Positions 9,301 to 18,038 of a stretch of DNA of 64,000 bases are shown in pieces. The first letter of the stretch is position 1, and each line of letters opens with the position of its first letter. Below the pieces are notes generated by a model. It worked only from the letters and a program-made list of their open reading frames with translations, made no database searches and had not been told where the DNA came from. Made by a program: the position numbers and the translations under genes. Source of the stretch: Astropecten irregularis. Lineage: Eukaryota > Echinodermata > Asteroidea > Paxillosida > Astropectinidae. The DNA is taken from NCBI GenBank assembly GCA_963971285.1, contig OZ020258.1, forward strand, positions 9,444,614-9,508,613, written 5' to 3'.

Positions 9301-11833
9301 TATAGCCGGCCTGTGGAAAGCAAAACAAGAGAGAGAAGACCCAATCGTCTGACCTTAAAACAAACAAATGAATAAAGAAAGAGAGACATCTCAGTTTTTG
9401 CTATTTTTGTAGCACAGAAAATAAGAAGAACCAGGATGCGCTCCACAAGTTTTAAGAAGCTTTTATCAGTGTAGTGTATAGCGAGGTCAAAAAACTTGAA
9501 GAGGCATGGTGTATAGTTCTAAACTGAAAGTGGTTTATCAGGTGGTTGGGGTAGGGGTGGGGTGGGGTGGGGATTTGTTGAGGAGGAAAGGGGCAGATGA
9601 ATGACGGGGGAGGGAAAAGAAGAAAGGAAGACAGGGATTGATTAAAGAAAGATGGAAGTAAAGAAGGGAAGATGGATACCCAAGGTTTCGACCAAGAACA
9701 TTGACACTTTTCATCTTGCTCAGTCGGGATTCTGCTCACCCTTGATCTGTATTTGGCAGCGTTATCAAGGGTGAAGTGGCGAGATATAAACGCATTTGCA
9801 AACACGAAAGGGATTTTGTTACGAACTTTTGCAAGAGCAACAGTAAAGTACACCAACCTCCGGGGACTCAACTATGAAGTTGAACCAAAGGGATCCTGTC
9901 ATTTCTTTATATTAGAAAATAAACCAGGATGACAGTTTTTTTTTCAATTGGTTGTTATATGTGGACTAAAACACAATAAAAAAGAACAACCATTATCTCG
10001 CATCTATGATTGGTCAAAGGACAACAAAAATGCTAAAAGGTGACTGATGAAGTGCGGCATAATAACGGTCAGAAAATATGATTTGATCCCTCCATAAAAA
10101 AAAGGAAAAATCCTAGGGATCAGCATATTATCAACGGAAAAATTTGTTCTTTGAAAGACTTTCTCCTTCCCTTTTCTTGGTTTCCCTCTTGCATGCATTT
10201 TGATTTGTTCAACCGATCTTTGTGCAATACAGCTAAACAGCCCACAAGTTGGATTTGTCTCTGTCTTTGCAAAATATATTATACTCTTATATAGACGAGT
10301 GGTATGTCAAATTACCCTACTATTCCACTCTTCCTATTAACACAAGTTCCGTTTGCTCTTCTCAGCCTAGACCCACCACAATCATAATGGTTTTGTCTGC
10401 CCACTGTTCCATCTGCCTACCTTCCACCTCTTGACCTCAAACTAACCAATACCTCCATTTTTCTTTCCCCACCCCTGTCTCCCTTTCTTCTTTCCCTCTT
10501 TCTTCATTCATCTGCCCCTTTCCTCCTCAACAAACCCCCACCCCACCCACCCCTACCCCAACCACCTGATAAACCACTTTAAGTTAGAACTATACACTAT
10601 GCCTCTTCAAGTTTTTTGACCTCGCTATACACTACACTGATAAAAGCTTCTTAAGTCTTTTGGAGCACATCCCGGATATTCTAATTTTCTGTGCTACAAA
10701 AAAAACCTGAGATGTCTCTCTTTCTTTATTCATTTGTTTGTTTTAAGGTCAGATGATTGGGTCTTCTCTCTCTTTGTTTGCTTTCCACAGGCCGGCTATA
10801 CATGTACGAATTTGCTGTTCCTTTTTACACACAAACAATTTATTGCTGTGTCAATCGCAATACCGGATACATGCAGATGCTATACTCAGAACAGTAACTC
10901 GCTGCAGCGAGATAGTAACTCGCCGCGCAAGACAGTAACTTGCCGCGGCGAGATACGGTAACTCGCCGCGGCGAGATAGCAACTCGAAAAAAATCTTTTG
11001 CAGGTGGCCCTTATACTCTTCCGTAGATTTTACACTAAAGTCAATGGGAGTTTATTTAGTGTGGTGCACCCTATAGGGGCTATCGATATTAGCTAGGCCT
11101 AGTGGGGATTGTGATAAGAAGGGATCCACAAACACATTGATTATTTTAGCCCTTAAAAAGCTTCTACTTCTTAAAAATGATACTTTTGACATTCAGCAAA
11201 TGTTCCTGGGTCCTTAAAAGCCTGAATTGAAGAAATTTGTGCAACATTTCAGTGTAAAAATGCAATTTTCTTGCGTGCTTCTTGCAAACTTGAAAACAGC
11301 CCATCTAACCCTGTGAGGCCATTTTGTCTGGTCTGGTTAGTCTAGTGCCCGAACTCAACAGATCAAGAGTCTTCAAAATGTCAGAAGGCCATTTCCCACA
11401 TTACTTGACCAATCTCGGGAGTGGAAACCAGACTATTCTCGTCTGCGGCCGTCCGTGCGGACAGGAAATGTTCCATCTTCGTTACTGTCTTTACCCCACA
11501 ATTTCCCTCAAAAATCAAAGCCCTGCCCTCTTTCCACAAAACTAACCTTGCTAATAATGTAGAAGAGGACATCACCAAGGTATTTTAAGGTAAGTAACTT
11601 TCAAAAAGTAGTTTTCCTTTCCTTAATAGTTTTGGGACCCGTCTTATCACAATCCCCGGCCTAACGTTAGTACTACTACTTACTAAGTTACTAGCCTAAG
11701 TACTTGCGCATCACGAACGACGTAAATATGGCAGCTCCAACTTTACCTTATGTCGGTGCGGGTGGGCCACTACATCGGGCTTGATTAACGCCAGCGTCAA
11801 CTGCAACCTTTTCACAGCATTCAATGTGTTCAT
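3341..11833 (-). CDS. NME6: NME6, nucleoside diphosphate kinase family member 6 (5 exons)
   Basis: Coding exons in transcript order: 11833-11747, 7545-7443, 6705-6582, 4606-4530, 3504-3341 (stop TGA 3343-3341). All introns are GT-AG and the phases agree (0, 1, 2, 1), giving 555 nt and 184 aa; human NME6 is of similar size. NDP kinases move a phosphate between nucleoside triphosphates and diphosphates through a phosphohistidine; vertebrate NME6 is a mitochondrial group II member. Seen here: LTLALIKPDVVAHP near the N-terminus (Lys18 is the conserved nucleotide-site lysine), GRFFYNRLVGFMSSGP and EWRRLMGPTKAFR in the middle, and RNATHGSD with catalytic His128. The C-terminal FFFPDFS...WYRDQEP tail is what separates NME6 from NME1-4. 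The start is the Met 10 residues before LTLAL-type sequence. Intron 1 (4.2 kb) is largely transposon. Identification is from remembered family sequence, not a search. Confidence 0.93.
3514..3633 (-). mobile_element. tRNA-derived SINE beside NME6 last-exon acceptor
   Basis: Minus-strand tRNA-like block: GGCTGGATAGCTCAGTTGG (A box), GGTTCGAATCC-type B box, then the family tail TTTCTTTGTTCACTTTTCAA. The tail runs straight into the AG of the NME6 exon 5 acceptor at 3506-3505. Confidence 0.85.
3763..4130. mobile_element. MITE, AGGTAGTATC family, copy 2
   Basis: Full-length relative of the 1480-1824 element, in NME6 intron 4. The left terminus carries a small insertion; the right terminus is diverged. 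Confidence 0.8.
4184..4513. mobile_element. Foldback element with TTAGGG-like termini
   Basis: Termini TTAGCTAACCCTAACC and its complement enclose repeats of GGAGGATTCAGGAT. It ends about 15 bp from the NME6 exon 4 donor. The TTAGGG units are part of the terminal repeat, not a telomeric tract. Confidence 0.75.
4655..4935 (-). mobile_element. tRNA-derived SINE, near full length
   Basis: In family orientation (minus) it runs: body ending TTCATGGCTTCTGACTGCC, then CAAAGATAATTGACTA, the tRNA-like block with A and B boxes, and the tail TTTTTCTTTGTTCACTTTTC. The tRNA-like part is internal rather than at the 5' end. In NME6 intron 3. Confidence 0.85.
4936..5510. other. NME6 intron 3, low-complexity sequence
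   Basis: Poly-T and TAT-rich tracts; no element with clear ends. Confidence 0.5.
5511..5685. mobile_element. Short MITE, GCCTTGAATTT family
   Basis: Termini CCTTGAATTTGGTTCTGAA and AAATTCAAGGC. A second copy with the same interior is at 48612-48785. Short open frames across both copies are chance. Confidence 0.8.
5923..6506. mobile_element. 584-bp inverted-repeat element with 7-bp target duplication
   Basis: Terminal inverted repeats of about 44 bp begin CATGGAGGAAGGAATA and include AGTTTGAACGAACCAGAGAT. The direct repeat TAGAAAT lies immediately outside at 5916-5922 and 6507-6513. It sits about 75 bp from NME6 exon 3. No coding capacity. Confidence 0.85.
6865..7335. mobile_element. Foldback element interrupted by a second element
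   Basis: Outer inverted arms match over about 40 bp (TTAGTCCACAA...TTTTCAGA and the complement). The CAGTGGCGGATC element sits inside. Part of the left arm (6895-6985) is similar to 11490-11575. In NME6 intron 2. Confidence 0.7.
6995..7259. mobile_element. hAT-like MITE with 5-bp target duplication
   Basis: Termini CAGTGGCGGATCTAG and CTAGATCCGCCACTG; direct repeat TGGTC at 6990-6994 and 7260-7264. The interior has C, T, A and G homopolymers and no frame. Confidence 0.85.
7721..7947. mobile_element. MITE, TCTTTTACGCCACC family, copy 1
   Basis: Termini TGTCTTTTACGCCACGCAT and the near complement ending GTAAAAGACTA. Related to 12133-12339, whose interior is in the opposite orientation. In NME6 intron 1. 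Confidence 0.8.
8035..8558. mobile_element. Inverted-repeat element plus a long hairpin
   Basis: Segments near 8076 (TTGATTGGAGGAT) and 8354 (ATCCTCCAATCAA) are inverted, bounding one element. It is followed at about 8393-8558 by a near-perfect hairpin with arms of about 75 bp and a loop-side CTCGGCTTCGCCTCG. Non-coding. Confidence 0.7.
8559..9119. other. NME6 intron 1, unassigned
   Basis: No feature recognised. Confidence 0.45.
9120..11025. mobile_element. 1.9-kb foldback transposon with roughly 600-bp arms
   Basis: Termini TACGGAAGAGTATAAGGGCC and its complement. Left arm about 9120-9680, right arm about 10410-11025, similar along nearly their whole length. Just inside each end are GC-rich palindromic units CTCGCCGCGGCGAGTTA: two on the left, about four on the right. 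The middle (about 9690-10400) has no long frame. Short frames in the arms are not conserved between them. Flanks GACTTT and GATTTT may be a decayed target duplication. Confidence 0.85.
11104..11657. mobile_element. 554-bp foldback element, hAT-like target duplication
   Basis: Termini GGGGATTGTGATAAG and CTTATCACAATCCCC. Flanks GGCCTAGT (11096-11103) and GGCCTAAC (11658-11665) agree at 6 of 8 positions. It ends 90 bp from NME6 exon 1. Confidence 0.7.
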
Positions 11834-11931
11834 ATTGGCCAAATTCGGTTCTCTGAACACTCTAAAACTATACCAAAAAATTACCAGCTCCCGTACAGAC
11901 TCACGAAACCAACCATACCAACTCCATGGGG

Positions 11932-11942
11932 GCCGCCATCTT
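11932..11942 (-). promoter_or_regulatory. YY1-like site (AAGATGGCGGC) upstream of NME6
   Basis: On the minus strand this reads AAGATGGCGGC, the extended YY1 consensus often found just downstream of animal transcription starts. It lies about 100 bp upstream of the NME6 ATG at 11833. The ATG inside it opens a 12-codon upstream reading frame (ATGGCGGCCCCCATGGAG...) ending in TGA before the NME6 start. If transcription starts above it, this uORF is in the 5' leader. Site identity is by sequence match only. Confidence 0.5.
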
Positions 11943-12065
11943 GATTGTTACTGTCAACAGAGGGCGCTATTCTAGACTCGCAAAACTTATTTTATTAAAA
12001 TTACTAGGGCCTATAATAATCAAAACTTATTTTTAAAGAAAATTTATCCGAGAATTTGTTTGGGT

Positions 12066-12560
12066 AATTGTGGACAAGTTGTTCCATAACTATAAAGGAA
12101 AGGAGAAGTGGTTTCTAAAACTATAAAGGCATTAGTGTCTTTTACGCCACCCATATTATTTAAAGTATTTATTTGGGTAAGAAACTGGGGTTTTTTGTCA
12201 CTGACATTTTGCCTAAATGTTAATTTTAGGGTTTACAGGACCCATGAATAAATTTGCTTTAAGTAACAAATCTCATTTTGGAACAGAAGAAGCTATAAAA
12301 TAAATGTTGAAAATAATATGGGTGGCGTAAAAGACACTAACCCCACTATAAAGTTATAGAAAAGGAAATCAACTTTTTATAGCTTTACAAAGTTAAAAAA
12401 ACTGCTCCTACTGCTCCCAAACGATATTTTTGACTTCCAGCAAATATTCCTAGATTGAAGAAATTTCTCCAATATTTCAGTGAAAAAATCAAAAAAAAAA
12501 GTTTCAGAAATCACTTGTACTTTCCTTTAAATAGTTTTAGGAACCACTTCTCCACAAATA
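12066..12560. mobile_element. Foldback MITE, TTGTGGACAAGTGGTTCC family, carrying a nested MITE
   Basis: Arms AATTGTGGACAAGTTGTTCC and the complement ending CCACTTCTCCACAA. An uninterrupted relative is at 15216-15470 in P450 intron 1. The 12133-12339 element lies within the left arm. Confidence 0.75.
12133..12339. mobile_element. MITE, TCTTTTACGCCACC family, copy 2 (nested)
   Basis: Near-perfect termini TAGTGTCTTTTACGCCACC and the complement, about 29 bp each, with TA at both outer ends. Inserted into the 12066-12560 element, so it is the younger of the two. Confidence 0.85.
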
Positions 12561-12796
12561 GTTTTGTTTGATTCCCTTTATTGGGGTAATTGATGAAGGA
12601 ATTGATGGTGGATCACAGTTTATAAAAATGAAACAAAACATTTTGTTCTCTTAAAAATTGATTTCAGTTTTTATTCAATTGCAAATCAAACCATGGACGA
12701 AATTAATCAATTTGAGGTAGGTAATAATTAATGAAATTATAATTGAGGCATCTGACTATAGTTCTGAAAGACATTTGGCTGGAACCAAAGAAAGAC

Positions 12797-13010
12797 ATAG
12801 GACCTTTACGAAACCAGGCTTGAAGGCGAGGCTTGGGACTTATTGCGCTACAGCCATTTGGGGCCCACAAAATTAAATGAAGGGATTGGGCAACATGACG
12901 AAGCCGAAGAAAGGCTCCAGCTTCATCATATATCTCAAGCCCTTCATTTCATTTAGTACACAAAATGAATCGCAAGCCTAGCCTCAAGCCTGATTTCATA
13001 AAGACCCTAT
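12797..13010. mobile_element. MITE at the P450 stop codon
   Basis: Termini AGGACCTTTACGAAACCAGG and CTGATTTCATAAAGACCCT, flanked by TA. A related copy is at 28794-28985. Its right end overlaps the TAG stop of the P450 (13009-13007). Confidence 0.82.
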
Positions 13011-15769
13011 ATGGGATCAACTGCGCGTATGCGAGGAACAGCAGATATTTCAAACGGCAGAGGGGCCAAGGAGACTCCCCCTACCCCCTGGAAGGAGATC
13101 GGCGGCGACCCCTCAGGCTTAGTGATGGTAAATTGATGAAGGAAATGAGTGAAGAAGATAAAGAGCTCCATCTTGGCAAGTTGTTCCCCGATGCAGGACC
13201 GTCGACCTGTAGACAGAAAAAAAAATACACACAAAATAAGTAAACTGAATATTTTCAGGCGGTATCTGAACATTAGGCAAGATTTTCTTCAAAGACCATT
13301 GCTTTCTGGCAAAAGAAATATTTTTTCAACATTTTTTTATTCTAAGTAGCATCCTCACCTATGCAAAATGGAATCGATTCATCTCTTGGAATCACCCTCT
13401 GCCCGGTGTCATCCAAGAATCTCTCTGGACGGAAGGAATCTGGCATGGGCCAGAGCTTTGGGTCGGTTCCTAGGGCCCTCAGGTTGGGTAAGACAACCGT
13501 TCCCTGAGGTATGTGGTAACCCCTGAGTGTCACGTCTCTCGTTGCTTGGTGAGGCACACCGAGTGGAATGACGGTGCCGATTCGCTGGACCTCCAGGAGT
13601 GTGGCTTCTGTGTATGGAAGTCGCAGCCTATCAGAGAATCTAGGAAGGCGACTGCGACCTACTACGAGGTCCAGTTCAACCTGAATCTTTCGCTGGATTT
13701 CCGGATAAGCCATCATGTAGAGGAAGCCCCACTGAAGGGTAAAAGCGATGGTCTCTGTACCTGCCACAAACAGATCAGCAGTAGTACCGTACATGTCGTG
13801 AACAGTCACTCGTGACTTGCCATTTGTCTTTGATGTCTCCTTAATGATGACATCAATGAAATCCCGGAGGTGCGCCGAGTCAAAGTCTTGCAGATGGTCT
13901 TCCAGGACATCTCGGGTGAAGTCGCACATGAACTGCATGTTATCAAGACACTCCTTGACAATAGGGATGAATCTGGCTAACAGATGAGAGTGTGGCATGA
14001 AAAGCACAGCCCCCGATGCTCCTCCCATGAGCTCCATGTTGCGGTATAAAGCATGAAGCAGCCCCACAAACTTCGGATCGGTGGACTCGTACCGCGATCC
14101 AAACACGACCAAACAGATGACATTGGCTACTGCTTTCGACAAGGTCTGAGAGAGATTGAAGGGCCTTCCGTTGTAAGTTCTGAACTCGTCCAGCATGAAC
14201 CGCACCTCAGCGATGATCCTGTCTTCAAAGAGTGGCTTTCCGAGGCCAAAGTCACGCATGAAGTTCAAGGTAATTCTTCGCTGAGCTTTACAAAGGTCAC
14301 CAGAGGATCCAACAACACCTGCAAGAATACAAGAAGAATGTGGACAACAGTGAAGACGGCTAGTATACATCTATGAACAACACTTCAGCACACCAGTTTG
14401 AAAATAACCTGTCATGATGATAATTGTTGCCAGTTCGTTAGCCAATCAGAAATTTGGCTTTAAAGCCATTACTCAACCAGCAGGCTCTAGTTTCCTGACT
14501 GCGTCAAACATACACTAATCAGTTTCAGCAAATGACAAACTGTTCAAAGTAATAGCAAGCTACATGTACTAGAGCTCTAGGTTGTCTGCGTGCAAACTAC
14601 AGGGAGCCAAGCAACTAAACTGAAGCAAGTTCAGCACATAAGCCAAAAAGCACTACTAATGCAGTTGCAATGAAGGTAACCGTTGGTGTGCCTGTATACA
14701 TGTACCAAGTGTTAAATGATCATTGCAATCAGGGTCTAGGGATAGGGAGATAATTTGCCTCCGGGGAGAGCTGGAGAAAGCAGGCGCAGGTGAGCTAGCT
14801 GAAAACAGGTCAGGAAGCAAACAGCAAGCAGCTATCATCCCAAGATTAACAGATAACAAGCTGTGCAAAGCTAGAAAGTACGCACCGATGCCGCCTTTTA
14901 GCACACGCTCAAAGACTGGAAGTGAGGGGCGGCCATTCAGATCAGGGTGATGGAAGGCTTCCCGTATTACATCATACCCGTGGAGAACCACAACTCGCTG
15001 GCCGGCAACCAACTCAATGGTGACAATAGGCCCATATTTTTGGGACAACCTGTTCAATTGGTAAGTTTAAAGAGGAAGACCTTTAAGTTTAAGACTTAAA
15101 AGCTCTTAAAACCGATAAAAAGCTCCTCCGTGAGCAAGTGCCTTCTAATTCTAGAAGTACACTGTATTCACCAATCACGATCTGAAAGAGATTGAATTAT
15201 TATAAAACAATGGTAATTGTGGACAAGTGGTTCCTAAACGTATAGCAATAAGAAGCAGGTAAGAAAAGTGTACTTTTTACTGAAATATTGGAGAAATTTC
15301 TTCAATCTAGGGTTTTATTTTTAAGGACTCAGGAACATTTACTGAAAGTCAAAATGTCGTTTGGGAGCAGTAGAAGCTATAAAAAGTTGCTTTCCTTTCC
15401 TATAAACTTTATAGTTTTAGAAACCACTTGTCCTTTCCTTTATAGTTTTGGGAACCACTTGTCCACAATATTTACCAGTTTACCAAAATGATGGTCAAAC
15501 AAACAAACAAACAAATCGACAAACAAACAAAAAGAGAGAATTATCATTTACAAGCTCCGGCGGGTCACACATTACCTGAGGAAAATATCGTGGGCTGCAC
15601 CACCACTGTAGAATAAGAGCGATGGAAGGCAGCCCAGCAGCGGCCACGAGCGGGGCCCCGGTGGGAGTTGGGCCGGTCGACGGCAGTACCAATTCACGGT
15701 GACGAACACCACAACACCGATCAAGACGGTCTTCACGTCTACAGTGTCAAACGACCACTTGTTCACCAT
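13007..15769 (-). CDS. Cytochrome P450, CYP2 family (CYP2U1-like), 4 exons
   Basis: Coding exons: 15769-15576, 15049-14886, 14318-13359, 13206-13007 (stop TAG 13009-13007). Introns are GT-AG with phases 2, 1, 1; 1,518 nt, 505 aa, a full-length P450. P450s of this group are haem monooxygenases anchored in the ER membrane; CYP2U1 hydroxylates fatty acids. Seen: an N-terminal hydrophobic anchor (residues about 13-27), the proline-rich hinge LPPGPRSWPLLG, the I-helix oxygen-binding AGTET (about 305-309), K-helix E-x-x-R as EVQR (362-365), PERF (417-420), and the haem loop FCIGRRSCIG with thiolate ligand Cys444. The last intron splits the haem loop in phase 1. LPYTEATLLEVQR and GEQLAKMELF resemble CYP2U1; the substrate cannot be read from sequence. 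The C-terminus runs about 7 residues past the usual AVPR end and stops at a MITE junction. It is divergent from CSPP1, 2.27 kb between start codons. Confidence 0.95.
15216..15470. mobile_element. Foldback MITE in P450 intron 1
   Basis: Arms TTGTGGACAAGTGGTTCC and GGAACCACTTGTCCACAA; same family as 12066-12560, here uninterrupted. Confidence 0.8.
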
Positions 15770-16839
15770 TGTGTGAAAGACAATCCTACTGCCGAAAACA
15801 AAATTAATGATGTAAGAGCAAAAACTGCACCATATGAAGGAAGTTCCAGTGCTTGAGGTACTGCTGTTTTAGTGTTTACAGTTTAGATTCATTCATCCGC
15901 ATCTCCTCATTGAAGTCAGCTGTCATTATTTTTGTCAACATTGATGACACAACTTTCACAAGTTTCTTTTTTTTTTGTCTCTCTGCGAACTAGCGCCCTC
16001 TATTTTCTCCACTGGGCACTGGGGGAGTTTTTCTAAACTTGTCAATTTCTTAATAAAGTCTTCTTTTTTCATAAACATCTGTCAAAATACAGGCTTATGA
16101 CAATGGATTAAAAGTAAATGTTCCGTTTTGATTCTCAAAAGTTGAAAATTAAGCTTTGGGATGGATCAGAGAATGACTGAATCGAAGTTGAAAAAAAAAA
16201 AGAGAGCAAAATTATTAGGACGCCCTCTGTTGACTCCAATAATAATTAATTGCAAGTAATTCAACCTCGCTCTTTTTTGTGAGCGACCTCACAATGCATT
16301 AATAACATACGAGTGGACAACTTTGGCAAAGGTTGACATTTTTGTATCCGTCAATGTTGTACACACAAATTTTCTGTAGTGGAGTAACTAAAGTGATCGA
16401 AAATATCGGATTTTATCCTTGCCATTGGATCGATTGGACTCTAAAAGGTAGCTTGATTATCTTATCAACTTACTCGAGAGCATGATATGTAAATTAGCTT
16501 AGACGGTAAATTATGTCTTGCTTAAAAATGCAATTTGCTGCAGTTGTTTACAGTTGTCAGGAGGCCATTTTTTCGCACTCAGTATCACAGGTTGTGAATT
16601 GTGCTCCAGTCGTGTCCAATTTCCGGACAATTCGTTATTACACTGACTGCTATTTAGTGCCAACTAGAAAGTAGAATTCATGCCTAGGCCTAACAGATGG
16701 TAGCATTTTGTCAGATGGAATGACATATAGGCCATGTTTTCCTTTGTTACAGTTTGGCCTAAGACTTAACGTTAGTTAAGTTAAAAAAAAATGCCTCAAA
16801 AATGAAATTCTGATGAGAAATCATGGATGATTGTCATAT

Positions 16840-17210
16840 TAAAGGGATTGCATATGTTTGGTAATTTGAGCCTACTGTTTGTTTCAAATACCATAAAACT
16901 AAACTGTGAAAGTTTCAATTCAAAAGGTGGTAGCATTTTTGAGATTTTGGCGACAAACTAGAGCGGTTATTTCACGCCAGAGAACAGTTAGTCAATAGCT
17001 GAGAAGTGTTACGCCCATAACACTTCTCAGATTAATAATTTTTGGAGATAAAAAGTGACATATTTTTCCATAACCGCGATAGGGCCTACTTCGAATTGAA
17101 CGTTTCTTAATATGCATTATACTATCCAAAGCAGCTGTACTTCTCACCAAGTAAGTTTTTATTGCCATAAATTTTCAGAGTCATTACCAAACGTATGCAA
17201 TGCCTTTAAT
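16840..17210. mobile_element. TTAA-flanked MITE with central hairpin
   Basis: TTAA on both sides of termini AGGGATTGCATATGTTTGG and the complement. In the middle (17000-17031) CTGAGAAGTGTTA forms a 13-bp perfect stem with a 6-nt loop. Confidence 0.8.
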
Positions 17211-17612
17211 TAGGCCTAGGCCTAACTTGTTGTTGCAGTTATGAAGTTGTGTTGTGACTGATTGATTGTGTAAGTTGTAACTCACTGAGTGTCATCATGG
17301 AAACATTAACATGTAAACATATTTCCCACAGGCATGACAGGCCTATTTGAGCATTAAAGTTTCAGAAATAATTTCTTTTTTTATTTTACAGGGCATGGTT
17401 AGGCGCCACAGTATACATTACACTGTTGCCTTTGGGCTTTATCATTTATTAATGATTAGGGGCCTATCTGATTATGTTTTGAGTTGACATTTCTTTTTGA
17501 TTTAATAGGGCATATAACGTATAAATGTGTAACATTACATTTTGCTCTAGAATAAGGCCTAGACTGGAGTGGAAAAATAATAGGGCCTGCTTATATCAAT
17601 TAATCATAATGT

Positions 17613-17750
17613 GGGGTTCCTGAATTTTAGTACACTCAGGCTAGGTTTAGTACACTCAGGTTAGCTAACCTACCTACTTACCTTACCTAATTTAGGTGAG
17701 TAGAAGCTGGGTACCAGCTAACCTGAGTGTACTAAACTTCAGGAACCCCC
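17613..17750. mobile_element. Short foldback element
   Basis: Arms GGGGTTCCTGAATTTTAG and the complement, with CACTCAGG and TTAGCTAACCT repeated inside. About 138 bp. Confidence 0.7.
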
Positions 17751-18038
17751 CATAATGTGATAACAACATGAACAATAATGAAAAGATTTTTTTAATGAAA
17801 TATTCATAAGGATTGACATCATTATTACTTAAACTTTGAGCCTACATAAATACATAGTACTACCAGTCCATGTGGCATTGGTATTAAAATACCACAACAA
17901 GCGGTGAATAGTAACTAGTGAATATGTTTATTCATTCATTTTGTTCTATTAGTGAATGAAGTCTTGTTTGTTTGATTCAACACGATGCAGGTTTAATAAA
18001 ATGTGCCAGAACTAACACAAGAGCAAGCAGTTGTCACC

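Larger units (their letters stand above)
15770..18038. promoter_or_regulatory. Divergent P450/CSPP1 intergenic region
   Basis: The two genes start away from each other across 2.27 kb, so their promoters must lie here. No TATA box or defined site can be fixed. A splice acceptor (ATGCAG at 17985-17990) suggests an upstream 5' UTR exon for CSPP1. Two MITEs occupy 16840-17210 and 17613-17750. Confidence 0.5.

Noticed and set aside
9452..9871. 139-codon minus-strand frame
   Set aside because: Lies in the left arm of the foldback element and is not preserved in the right arm; Pro/Ser-rich from low-complexity DNA.
13513..14376. Plus-strand frames of 100 and 107 codons
   Set aside because: Antisense shadows of P450 exon 3.
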